Source: Allacma fusca (lineage: Eukaryota; Arthropoda; Collembola; Symphypleona; Sminthuridae). Taken from it: DNA of 64,000 nt. The stretch spans positions 73,745,508 to 73,809,507 of the forward strand of contig OX359246.1 in assembly GCA_947179485.1 (NCBI GenBank). The letters are read 5' to 3'. Shown one piece after another: positions 35,701 through 47,188 of this stretch. Every line of letters starts with the position of its first letter. Within the stretch, counting starts at the first letter, position 1. The translations under genes and the position numbers were made by a program. The notes below the pieces were generated by a model. It saw only the letters and a program-made list of their open reading frames with translations. It made no database searches and was not told the origin of the DNA.

Positions 35701-35911
35701 TGAATTTAATTTTAAATATGAAGGACAACCTATTTACGAAAACCTGTCGAGGTGGAACTAATTCTACTTCAATATCACTAAGCTTTTCAATAGTTGACAA
35801 TGCACCTGTTATACTGCTGGTGGTTGCAGTTGCGGTTCGAATTTCCTTTAAGCACCCGTAATACGAACTCCTTGACATATTGGCCTGTTCCCAAAGGGAC
35901 GACATGTCCAA
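32783..35911 (-). pseudogene. EnSpm/CACTA-like animal transposase, decayed
   Basis: Minus-strand fragments line up in the order of animal EnSpm-like transposases. 35911-35740 is the N-terminus (MSRSSYYGCLKEI). 35663-35380 and 35356-35036 are a region with ALAYISNKHKIT. 34497-34229 has LTITLNTS, GAPLFKSRNCSFWPI and CGLWI (family pattern LTLTFNTDG..FKSS..S.WPI...GLW). About 34190-34035 has VLCDSIARP and QFNAIYVCPYC. 34024-33836 contains GIKGMPFF. 33823-33650 has IKTPSRVSRKPI, and 33647-33057 has NVHLLLHFCDVV then NITMFPFENYN (family HxLLHLxDDV..GPL..FSAFPFEN). The last piece is 33034-32783. Frameshifts and stops (for example TGA codons in the 34.0-34.2 kb part) break it, and a 538-bp hAT element sits inside. 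It would have been a cut-and-paste transposase. Confidence 0.75.
34498..35035. mobile_element. hAT-type element inside the EnSpm-like gene, TCTCGT-array family, 538 bp
   Basis: The ends TAGGGGTGAGTAT and ATACTCACCCCTA are perfect inverted repeats. The exact duplication gtccggat is at 34490-34497 and 35036-35043. Both ends carry repeated CTCGT/ACGAG motifs. On the minus strand the host reading frame stops at ...GTLNPD on one side and resumes at PDDLTITLN on the other, with the duplicated 8 bp encoding the shared residues. The insertion therefore split an open transposase frame. Confidence 0.92.
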
Positions 35912-36204
35912 TCATATTTTAAAACAAGAAACAAGGAAAAGCAGCACCCAGTCATTATCCACACACAGAAGGAGAAAATTCATGGAATTTTTCCTGCAGT
36001 TCTACAATTTTGTTCTTTGTCACTACGCTAGTTATTGCAGGACGAGTATTGTTGTCCTCGAGTCTTTCGACGACAAAGTGGTCCTTCGAGCCGGGTCTAT
36101 GAATTGGGCGTGTTTTTGGACCGAAAAAGATATATACTGTTTGCAGATTTGGGGCATTTTGGAGTTAAAAGTGTCTTTTGTGAAATTGTGACTGATTTTT
36201 GAAA

Positions 36205-36300
36205 GATGGAAGGGGATGGCGAAGTGCTTAGTGGTGCTCCAGTGGATGAGAGTGAAACTACTGTGGACTATAACACGACTTTGGCGTGGGCTGTAGTTTA
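36205..36300 (+). other. Possible first exon truncated at the duplication border
   Basis: An ATG at 36205 opens an acidic 29-codon peptide (MEGDGEVLSGAPVDESETT...) that runs to a possible donor GCT|GTAGTT at about 36292. This is within a few bases of where duplication copy B starts. The composition is protein-like, but no family is recognised and there is no second exon. It may be chance. Confidence 0.25.
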
Positions 36301-39300
36301 GAATCGCAGTTAGATCCCACTGTTAAATTTTTACTGATATAAATACATAAAAGCAACATTATTTAATCAAGCTGAGCAAGTCAATGAACCATACAAATTT
36401 AAATATATATTCCGTATCTAGTCAAATATGGATATTTTCGAGCAGTGAGAGTCATAGGCCTCGACAAATCCACTAGAGTCACAGTAGCAAAGTTTTTATG
36501 CTCATGTTTTACAGAAATTGAGCATACAGTATATATTATTGATATCGTATTAATAGTTATCAATACCTTTGTAAAGTTCTGCATAATTATCCCAAAATGA
36601 TCTGTATGTATAATTAATAGTACTTCATTAGATTTTAGTTATAAAACAATGTCATGCAAAAATCAATATCTTTTTCAAGTACAGTACGCAGGGTGCCTCA
36701 AAGTATTTGTGTCTCATCTCCCTCCCTAGCCCTTAAAACGGCAGAGGTAAAAAATATATTCAATTCCCCCATTTTGTATCAAATTTCCCACCATTTCAGA
36801 TTTTGCGAAATTTCTTCCATCTCCTTAACTTCAAAACTCTGGATAGTGTTCAAGGCGAAGTGGAGGAAAGTCAGGGAGTTTGAACGTTTGAAGTTGCTGT
36901 TACCCCAGAATTGAAATCAGGAAATTTATAGAATCTTAACATATACAGGACGTCCATATAACGTGGGCCGTGTAGTATATATAACAGTTATAGTATTATC
37001 ATGCAGTATATTAAACAGGAGTCGGACTGATCCTTCCCCTACCTCTGTATTACCCGCATGCAGCACCCACCTCGGATCCCGGTTTTGGATTGTGTGGCTT
37101 CCCCATGGCACCATTGTGTATATTATGCACAGTGGTGTAGATATATATATATATATCATAGGTTATATATCATGTAATTATAGGTACTAGGGATCTACAT
37201 GCTTACATTTTAGAAAGGAGAAATAGAATGTGAAGTAAGAGACTATGCATATATGTACATATATACTTCTGGTTAACTTCTGAGCAGCAGGTGTATCTGC
37301 AAACGCATTTGTTCCGGTATAAGCAGTTTTTTCAGATGTTAGCCTGACCCTATAGACAGCTAAATGCAAGCTACTTTATCATCCTTTATCATCTATGATT
37401 AAAAATTAACATTTCCCACCCCTCCAAATGTACAATTGTAAGTTGTCGTGGGCACGCAGTAAAGCTCAAGATCTTAAGGGAGATACCTACATAAAAAAGC
37501 AGTTTATGTACTAGACATTATGGAATAATATTTTTTTACCTTCCGGCTGGGTAAAAATGTTTATGCTATTTATATTCAAATCATAAGTCAATCAAGTATA
37601 GGTGAATGTAAAAAGCATTGGACAGTACATTCATTGATGTACTATTTATTACGGGCTCTGAGATTTGAACATGGTTAACTGCAGATAGCTTGTGTTTACA
37701 CATAATTATAATCACACGCAAAGAAATATTTCACTGACTATTAAAATAGCAGGAATTACTTTTTCTTACAATAAATCTTATAGTCTATAATAATTACTAG
37801 CGGTACTTCAACCTCAGTTTTAATCCTTCCTTTGGAAATATCACAGCATCGCCTCTAGGGGTAAATGTCTCTGCCGTCGATGACAGCTCAACCGTAAAGT
37901 TCCGGAATATGTGAGCATGGACTGTTAGCATCACAGCATAGGCAAGTTTTTGTCCTGAAAATTAAAGAATTTTCCAACAAATCAAGGTGAATGTACAAAT
38001 ATTAATTTTGATTCTACCTATTATTAGCAAGAATAAAAACAAATGACATGCTACCTATACAGTTCCGGGGTCCAGCAGCAAAAGGGATGTAAGAGTAGGG
38101 ATGTCTTCCAACGCAATTTTCATAGAAAAATCGGGACGGTTTGAATTCCTCTGGCTCCGGCCAAAATTCCGGAAGTCGCTGTGTCACCCAAGGTGAGACC
38201 CAAAGGACCACACCTTTTGGAACTATCGTTTCTTTATCTTCGGCAAATAAAACCACAAATAGTTTGTCAGTACATAATATATTTGATGACAAAAATATGT
38301 ATTCAAATCATTTTTAAATGTAAATACCTAATTGAAGAGGTGTGTGTGAGGCACGACCAAGGAGGGAGGAGGCGGGATACAATCTGAGTGATTCTTTGAT
38401 GCAGCATTCCAAGAACTTGAGTTTAGGAAAATCTGAAAATTCGACATTTCGGGTTTTGTCGTCACTGAAAATTTCATCCAGTTCCAGGTGTAACTTGTCC
38501 TATAGGGATCAAAAGTCATTGAGAATAATTAATGACATTTAAACAAAACAATTGGAAATACATATTTAGATTTTTCTCTCAAAATAGGGATTACTTGTTC
38601 TTTGGGATGTGTTGCAAGGGCATATAAAGTGAAAATAATTGCGGATGAGACTGTGTCATGTCCCTGGAAACAAAATCAGAAAATATTTAATTTTTTAAAA
38701 TAAAACTTCGATATAAAAGAACGTATATCTATGTCAAGAAATAAACGTACAGCAAAAATTGCTGCAGTTGCTTCGTCTTTAGCGTATTGCTCCGTAATTT
38801 CAGACTGGCCAAGACATGCCTCCACAATGAGGCTGTCAAGTGGGCACCTTTTCTCTATGACATAATTATATCAATTAGCAAGAAATAATTATTTAAGATT
38901 TACAAGAAGAAAAGTAAGAATTGGTAAGTTATTTTAATGTATGGATTTACCACGCTGTTTAAAGTCATTTTCTTGATCATCTTCTATCAGGGGTGAGTCT
39001 CCAGGTGTGACTCCAGCCAAATCAATTTTACGCTCTCGAACGATCTACGATTGTAAAAGTAACTAAGATTAACTTTTGAAGGTTTCAAATTTCCATCAAT
39101 TTAAAACTCAAGACTCTTGATTTTTGGATTGATTACATTTTCCATAAAATCCGTTAATGTTTTTCTGGCGCCTCTCTCCTTACGGCCCATCGGGGTCATT
39201 TTCCATATAATTTCGGGCCAGAGCCACGGTGACCAGGCACGTAGGAATCCATAGTCTAACTGCCTGGAATTTGGTATAAATTGTGAAGCAAATCACAATT

Positions 39301-41916
39301 AACTTTTACGGAATCAATAAATGTACGGTTAAAGATATCCAGAATAACTCACGTGTGGAAAGCAGTAGCGTAATGATTGTCGATTCGACTTAGGAATCCT
39401 GTATCTACATTCGTGAAGTACTCTATAATCAGAATAAACATTGTTAATACCTGCAGTATCCAAAATATTTTTTAATTTCGAGTAAATGACCCTTCGATTA
39501 GGATGAAACAGATAAGTGTGTCCGATTATTGTCTGCCTATAAACATGTTGCAAAAATCTCAAATGGGATTGATATAGATACTTGGAAAGAAAATGTTTCG
39601 AAGTAAATTCCTTACGGTACATGATGTCAATGGCAAAGAGAGGGATTAGCCAACGAACTTGTATGTCCTTCCCTTCCGACGCGTGGGCCCTAAAAATATT
39701 CATCAGAGTTTGACAATGGTCGTTGAAGTTCTTCTCCGATTTACTGTTATGCTTGAAATCAAACATGGGTAGGACCCTCCGCCTTTTTGTACTATGATCC
39801 TTTCCTGTAGTAAAAGTAATTCATTCAATTATATCTCCAGAACATTTGAGTACCGTTATTGAAACACATTCCTTTAAATACTCCTTATGCTTTTTGCTTA
39901 AATTTAAAACAAGGTGGCTCGTCCCTTGATGCAATTTGGAATGAGTACTTTTTGGACCGCAGGGGAAAAACTGGAGATTTACCTTTCGCCAAAAATACAC
40001 TTGATCCTATCCAGTCTTGGAACACTAGGTCGTAATTCCAGGGCTTGTTTGTATCTCTACAGGGCAGAACTTTCTGAAAAAAAAATAGTTTTTATTTCAC
40101 CTTAAGTTGTAGACTATCCTCAATAATTATTATAAAAATCAAATCCTCGTCATCTCCTAAACATTCTTCGCAACACTCTTGGTTCAATTAGTCCAGAAAT
40201 GTTGGGTCTCAAAGCTATACTCAAATTATTATAGCACTGGGCTCAAATTAATGTCTGACTCTGACCACACTTGTACATCAATTTAAAGATTTCTCCCAGT
40301 TTTCTTACAGCAATGTCATCTGGATGATACAAGACGAGCATGTTCACAGAGCCCCCTTTTAAAGCCACCCGATTCCCGTATTGTTGCTGGAAATTCACCA
40401 ACTTTGTGAGGCGATCTGAAATGGCAAGATAGGAAAGGTCTTAATTGACTCCTATTCAAAAACGTACATATCTCCCAACTTCCGTGACTAACAAAACAAT
40501 CGAAAGAATTACACAGGTAATAAATTAATTCATATTTAATTTCCACAATATTAAATCCCATACTCAAATATTGAATCAAACAATTGGTCATAAAGAGTCC
40601 GTGCATATAGAATAGCAGAGAAATGCCCTTAAACATTTTTAAAAAATGCATAATTACATAGCAATACACATATTACAGTCAACTCTCCCTATAACGACTC
40701 ATATTGAGACACTTCTTCAAAATGAAAGTGCAATAATAACATACCTTCCGCGTTCCTTAAAATCCACATATTTCCGATCAGAGGGAATGACGGGGGTCCG
40801 GGAAATTCATCCAGGAATGCTTCCACTCTTGATTTCCTCAAAAGGAGGTATAAGGAAGCTCCAAGGGAAGCAAAGACCAAAATAAGTGTTAAAACCATAT
40901 CTTAATTTTTTTTTAATTGGTAAAATATTGTAACTAAAATCTTTGAAACAAATTCCTGAGAGTTGTTCACTCTTCTGAATCAAAATTAATCCATCCTTAA
41001 ATAATAAGCTTGAGTCTGACTCTTTCCTTTTTGTTGGATTTAAGAAAATACTTGAGCCCCCTCCTCAATATGTATTTAATTACATGTGAACGGTGGAAAG
41101 ATTACAACTGAGACTTAGAAGATCTGAAGTGACGCTGTTTATAAACTGGTTCCGTATCAATGAGGAGACTCTTGATAATGATTCCCGATTATTCAAATCG
41201 ATCCGTGCATAAAAACATTTTTTTAAAAATCGATTGTCCTGAACCTTTACATGTGCATACATATCTACAGGGAGTGAATGTGTTGGGAGTTCAAACAGAA
41301 TCTGGTAGATTTTATTACCCAGACGTGATCCCAAATTCACAATCAAACTGTCATGGTTCAATCCGGGCTTTCAACTTTTCCATATCTTTGCTTTTTAATA
41401 ATGGAAACAAACTGCATTTAACGATTCCAATTCCTTACGTCATCACTCAAATGACTTTTACCAGTATGACTTTTGAACATTAAATATCATCCGTGAAGAG
41501 GCAAACGGATTTGGATGCATACTACACCAAAGCAAAATGGTCCGTGGGTATGAAGTTTTAATCAAATCAAAATGATCAAAATGTTATTCAATGATGCTGA
41601 CTTTAAACAGGATTTTGATTTGAATAAAACTCTATGAAGACATCTTTGATTAAAATTTTTAATTAATTGAAAAAGGGTATTTAGATTAGTTTCCCTCTTC
41701 CTTTTTGACGACATAATTCCGACAGCCAGCTTCAATAATTTCATTATTTTCAAGGACTTCCAATTACATTACTATCTGTATTGTTGGAATATCAGTGAAT
41801 TCATATATGCTTCTTAGCATTGTCATAGGCTGATGACCTAACCCTTGGTTAATATAAGGAGTATTTATCCCCGTCTACATATTTTTTTTCACATGAAATA
41901 TCATCAACATCTCATG
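36294..41916. repeat. Segmental duplication, copy B
   Basis: Direct-orientation partner of 11652-17994. It keeps the complete P450 gene and the uninterrupted target site of the copy-A transposon. The shared noncoding part left of the gene (36294-37600) contains mirrored small ORFs in both copies (12343-12543 and 36926-37159) that I do not consider genes. Confidence 0.9.
37797..40898 (-). CDS. Cytochrome P450, clan 4 (CYP4-like), complete, 12 exons, 505 aa
   Basis: Exons in transcript order: 40745-40898, 40309-40415, 39983-40073, 39616-39804, 39353-39422, 39137-39263, 38951-39044, 38751-38854, 38595-38663, 38328-38499, 38055-38237 and 37797-37954. All introns are GT/AG and the coding length is 1518 nt, exactly 506 codons. 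An N-terminal ER anchor (residues 2-20) and the hinge FPGPPSFPLIGN come first. C-helix region: KRRRVLPMFDFK. F-G region: LDYGFLRAWSPWLWPE. I-helix: AGHDTTSSAIIF. K-helix: ESLRLYP. Then PERF-like FKPSRF and the heme loop PFAAGPRNCIGQK with the Cys ligand. It acts on the cytoplasmic face of the ER with NADPH-P450 reductase. CYP4 enzymes hydroxylate fatty acids, hormones or xenobiotics; the substrate here is unknown. Exon 5 (70 bp) was placed by phase and splice signals and is the least certain. Confidence 0.93.
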
Positions 41917-44348
41917 GTATGATAGGAGTTGAGCTATAAATCCAACTTTATTTTTAAAAACATCCTCAGTTATCCAACTATAGCCTCCAAGGGATGGGTA
42001 ATATTTGTTCGTGAACACATCCAAACTCTCACATTGGGCTAGGTGCTGGTCTCAGGGAAATCCATTAATTTCAATGAAAAATTACATAAACGGCATTATC
42101 TTTTCCATGCTAAATATGTATAATTATACGAAGCTGAAGGGGACAGTGACCTTGTTTTTATATACTGCTTTGACAACTAATCCCGATAAAAATCGGAGTG
42201 TATAAAACAGCTACATTGCATAGATATATGTACATATTTAGCTATATACAAGTTTAATTTCAAAAGGTGGTTTTCTTCCGTCGGACCCAAGAAGAGAGGA
42301 TGTTTTTGTACAATGGGACTTTTGAGCATGTTCAAGTTGGAGATTCACTGGGATTTTTATTGTTGTTGTTTACAGAGTTATTCAGAAAGTTGTTAATACC
42401 TGACCACATCCACAGTTCAAGAAACAAGTTGTCTTATGGAATCCTCCCCACTTAATTAGGTGGCTAATTACGTGTATGTACTTGCATTTACAAGTGTACA
42501 TAATTATTTATTATTCTGTTTACTTACCTCGGAAATCATACACAGGGTTTACGTAACTTCTCCCTGCATTTTTTACAGATCCGAGTATGTATCCTTCAGG
42601 TACATAGTTCAATATATTCACTACTCCAGAAGTTATGGCCAAATAATATGTTGGCGTGATTTTTTTTATGTATTTTTATAGAAAATATTAATTGGAGGTG
42701 CATTGATATAGTGTGAAGCATATCTCCTTCAAAATCTTTTATTGGGTTTTTTTTCCTAGTACCTACGAGTAAGTACTTAATAGTTGGTGTCTGAGGAATT
42801 ACAATTTAGTACAAGGTACAATAATACTTTCCGGGGGGTCGATCAGCTTAATGATCCTGTGGGTCTCGTCGAGAGTCAATACTATAATAAAACATTTCGC
42901 ACATTTCTTTGAGCAATTCCTGTCCTTATCTATGGTGACATTATATGTTATATGTACTTCTAATATTGCACTTGTAATAATGGGCTTGGGGAAACATATG
43001 TAGATTCTTGTGAAACAGTATGTTATCAACTAGTAATTGCAAGACCTTGTTCCTCTCGAAAGTGAATTTTATGTCCTTGTTATTGCCCCGCGTCTCATCG
43101 CATTTACTTACTGTTAATGCTTGTATCAAATGCAACGAAACTACATTTGTGCAATCTGATATTATAGCAATTTATTATTCCGAGTAAAATGAAAAAGAGG
43201 ATGTTTTGAAATTATATAAATGACTCTGTTCAAATTACATACAGATGCGTAAACTAGGCAGGACTGACATCCTGGGAGTCTGACAATGGGAGTTATTGTC
43301 TGTCTCATTAAAAATACAATTGTCCTAGGTCATGTTCGAACAGGGCATGGGAGGAAACGACTTTTGTTACTAATTAAATACAGGTAAATGCTCATAAGAT
43401 TGTTGAGAAGGAAACTGGAAGAGTGGAGTGCTCAGGATATAAGTACATAATTATTCAATTCGATGATGGGATTAACAGAAAGATCCTGAGTGTTGAATTA
43501 TTGAGCTGTGCATATATTATACATAATGTATTTATGTAACTATTTTTATGTAATTTCTAGTATACGAATTTGGAATTAGGGTTCTTAGACAGGGAGTTTG
43601 AAAATATAGTAATTATTGTAAAATATTTAATATTTTAAGAGATTCAGTACAGGGTACTCTCAGTATAAAAGGTATGTAATTATTAGCCCTTTCACTAACC
43701 ATTGGAGGATGGTGAGAGTATTTTACCGCATATCCTACTATTGTTTGTGCATTATGTGTAGTCTTCAGCTTATTTACTAGTCCAGTTAATGATAATTTTT
43801 GCGCCTAATGAGCTTTGCTCATTTATAATTGCTGGGAAATAAACAGCCTTTTCAGCTCTGGCAAGGTGGACAAGACAAATATCTTTGTTCCAGGATAAAT
43901 ACAGTACGATACTGCATGTGCTAGGTACGCTCACACCGAAACTGACTGTGCTGCATATAAGGAAACAGGAATAAAATTTAGGGGGGGGGGTAATTTTCAA
44001 TGGGTGATGAAGCTGATTTCTGTGCTTAATCTTGTGAATTGTCTACAGTTTGGTACTTCAAAATATATACAAAAAATAGAATCGACCTTAATTTCTGGAA
44101 AAATGGCTCGAGTCAAAATTAATATCCGTTAGCCGCACAAAGCACAATTTTTTTGTAGTTTTCATGTGTGCAGAAAAAATTACTGTAAGGGTTTAAAGTT
44201 CAACAGAAAAATATTTCTGAATAACCTTTAGTAATATGCGTGTGCACCTGCATATATAGACCCAACTGGATCTGTCCAGGACGTTAATTGTCTTTAGTTT
44301 GGAAAAATATTTTCTAGAATAATGTTATCACTTATAAGCACAACCTTA
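41917..44348. other. Intergenic, no gene seen
   Basis: AT-rich DNA between duplication copy B and the next repeat. ORFs here (for example 42799-43135 minus, 43770-44000 minus) overlap one another in different frames without recognisable domains. A G10 run lies at 43981-43990. Confidence 0.45.
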
Positions 44349-45215
44349 TAGTGACATCTGGTCTGCAAGGATCAGGTATGCAAATTAGGATAATTATTAA
44401 AATTTAAAAAAATCCCTTGGCGTGTGTTAAGTAAATATTTTTGATAACAAAATAGAAATCTCACTAAATGAGAACCTCCGGACAATATTTAGTTAAGGTT
44501 CAGGTGTGGACACAGGTGTTCGATCTGGTCTGGTCTGAGCTTTGGACCGCAAACCGGTTTCAGAGAATCAAGATTAGATCAGATCAGTGGCATGTGGCAT
44601 ACCCTTGGAAAACAAAATGTGTTGTAAATTATAAATCAGACATTAGATGGCGCTTGTTGTACCTCTCGAATTCTGGACATTTGTACTCACAGGCGTTAGT
44701 TTAATTATTATTCATGGCCTGTTTTGTTTTTCTAATATTTCCAAAACTCAAGTTCACAGGCGCTAACAAAGCTGGGCACATATCCTACATTTATGCATAA
44801 ATTTACGCAGTTTTTTATGTATGTTCGCACATTTTCCGAATATTTGTATGCAATATATGTAGGCTGCATGTTTCTACTAAAAAAATATATTATATATGTA
44901 TGCTATGAATACTGAATGAACGAGTATGTATGTATGAAAGGCCGGGTGATTTAGGTATTGTATGTATCGTGTGTGTTCAGCGAGCTCCATCTTTATTTTC
45001 TTGGCACGGTCTATGTCTATTGGTGTATTCGCATTTGTTATTTCCTGCTGCAGTACAAACGATTTCTAAACGTTCTGACTGAAATCTACGAAACTATAAA
45101 TTAATAATTTTAAACTTAACTTACAACTATATGCATGCCGAAGCCACGCTTCATTAGTTTTTATAAAGGTTCATAAGGTTCAACATGCACTTTTATAGGC
45201 ACGTGTACATATATT

Positions 45216-46300
45216 CAGGCGCGTAGCCAAGTGGGGAGGCAAAGGGGGCAATTGTCCCCCTCATTCGAAATAAAATACTCTCAAATCACTCAAAAAGTTA
45301 AAAATAAATCAGTCCATACCGAGACATGCAAACCTTTTTTAGTGATTTGACAGTACATTTTTTTTATTTGTAAACAAAATCACTTCGAAACTCAACATAT
45401 GCAGTATTCCATGTAAATATCTGTGTATAAACAGCATAACTCTAGAATCACCCATGAAGTTTGCATGTTTGGTGTGAATGATTTATTACCCACGGCTCCT
45501 CCCGTCATTAATTGACCCATCCATACGCACGAAAATCGTATCGCAATGTTTGTCCATTGCGAGAGCAAAGGATTTCTAGATCAATAAATTTCTATCGAAA
45601 TCGAAAAGCATTTCGATACGATTTTCGCGAGTATGGATGGGTCAACTTTTGACGGGAAGAAGCCGTGGGTAATAAACCATTCAATAAAGAGACGTTTTGG
45701 GTGATTCTAGAGTATATTTTTATTGTGTTCATCCTTGCTTAGCGGGTGACTTGAATGCATTGCGAAATCCCGATTTCACTTTGACCTTTGCCTCGTCGAT
45801 TTGACTTCAACCTTCAACGGCAACAAAAGTATGGTAACAGCAGCTTTAAATATTTTCATATTAAAAGCTTTTAGCTTCTGTAACTTACACACATCGCTTC
45901 GAGGGAATTTTTAAGCTGGATAGAATTATTAAATTAGTGAATTTTATTTAATTCTTCATTATGAAAAGGTCAAGCATGCCTGATATCCGCAGTTTCTTTT
46001 CGAAGCAAAGACGTGTGTCACAGGAACAGTAGGTTAAGCACCAGCTGAAACGATAGAAGCGAACCCAGGTCTCGAAATTCTCCGAAATCGGATCAAGCCC
46101 AATTAAAAATCTGGTCCAAAATTATTCAAATTTGATGGAATCGTAAAACGTGGAGAATTTTAAAATCTGAAATTCAGTTTGCAAAATTTGATGCGTTTTA
46201 CATTCGTGAATTGGATTTCCCATAGAATGTGTCAGTTTACATATGTACGTTCTAATTAATGTTGCCCCACCCCCTTGGCCAATTCCTGGCTACGCGCCTG
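45216..46300. mobile_element. hAT-type element nested in the ATGTATG element, 1085 bp
   Basis: The TIRs CAGGCGCGTAGCCA and TGGCTACGCGCCTG (14 bp; a few bases further in, the ends diverge) have the exact duplication catatatt at 45208-45215 and 46301-46308. There is no intact ORF. It contains the inverted-repeat MITE at 45439-45716. Confidence 0.92.
45439..45716. mobile_element. Palindromic MITE at the innermost level
   Basis: The ends CTCTAGAATCACCCA and TGGGTGATTCTAGAG are inverted. Further in, TTTATTACCCACGGCT and AGCCGTGGGTAATAAA (45482-45676), then 'gacccatccata', repeat the inversion, so most of the element can fold on itself. It is the same family as 26007-26173. Confidence 0.75.
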
Positions 46301-46674
46301 CATATATTTATGCATACATTTATTTATATGCTGCATATATGTATGATTAAATTTCTGGACAAATTTATGTATGCAAAATGTATGCTCTTTGTAAACTATA
46401 AAATGTATGTAGGATTTAGGATACGCAATTTGTTTGCCCAGCTTTGGGCGCTAATATAACAATGCGGGGTTTACACCCCGGAACACCCGCAGCCTATAAC
46501 AGTTTAATTCCCCTCGCTTACGTTTTTAATATTCACAAATTACAGCCATTCTGGCCCGATAGCAGGATATTTATGAAGTGAGGTCCGTTCAATCTACACT
46601 TATTAAAGCTGTCGGACTGTCTGCTAACTCGCCTTCGCAGGAAGAATGACCAACGCAGAGAGGTGTCTCCGCAT

Positions 46675-47188
46675 TAGTGCTGGAAATGTTCCAGATTTAT
46701 GGTCCACAAACAAGACCCTTTTATATGCTATGTTCCACAATCCCGGACCAAGGAACATGTTCCGGCGGATTTCCTGGACCACAATGTGTGGTGTGGTCCC
46801 ACCGTCGGACCGGACTAGAACATACCAGACCATTTGGATCAAACGTTGTTGACAGAAAATTATTTTTAAAAAATCCCCTTGTCAACAACTCTTCTCGAAT
46901 CTTTGCTAATTTATCCTTTTATATTAGTTGCTGAAATATCCTTCTTTGGTTGACGTATTTACCCTCCTGAGTATGCTTTTCAAAAGAACCGGCGCGCAAA
47001 ATCTCATAGAGTTTGTAATTTTTGTAACGAATTGGTCTGGTCTGATCCTGATTAAGAAACGGTCCTAATAGTCTTTTCAACATATTGGAGCAGATTCACT
47101 GGTCCGGCATAAATTTGGAACAGACCATGTCAATTGATCTAATCCTGTAGACCAGACCAAAATTTTTGGTCCAACAGTTCCAGCGCTA
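46675..47188. mobile_element. hAT-type element, GGTCTGGTCC family, 514 bp
   Basis: The ends TAGTGCTGGAAATGTT and its partner ending TTCCAGCGCTA are imperfect inverted repeats. The flanks ctccgcat and cttcacat match at 6 of 8 positions. The ends contain GGACCAGACC-type motifs as in 21336-21935. ORFs on both strands here (46624-46934) mirror the repeat and are not genes. Confidence 0.65.

Larger units (their letters stand above)
44767..46446. mobile_element. hAT-type element, ATGTATG-array family, 1680 bp including inserts
   Basis: The TIRs CAAAGCTGGGCA and TGCCCAGCTTTG are perfect. The exact duplication ggcgctaa is at 44759-44766 and 46447-46454, and the empty site exists at 32.52 kb. The ends are rich in TATGTATG/TGCATAC motifs. 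The interior is largely a second element at 45216-46300. Confidence 0.93.
44349..46486. repeat. Dispersed repeat, copy carrying nested insertions
   Basis: Matches 32120-32563 on both sides of the insertion at 44767-46446. It begins 'tagtgacatctggtctgc' and ends 'ccccggaacac'. Confidence 0.85.
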
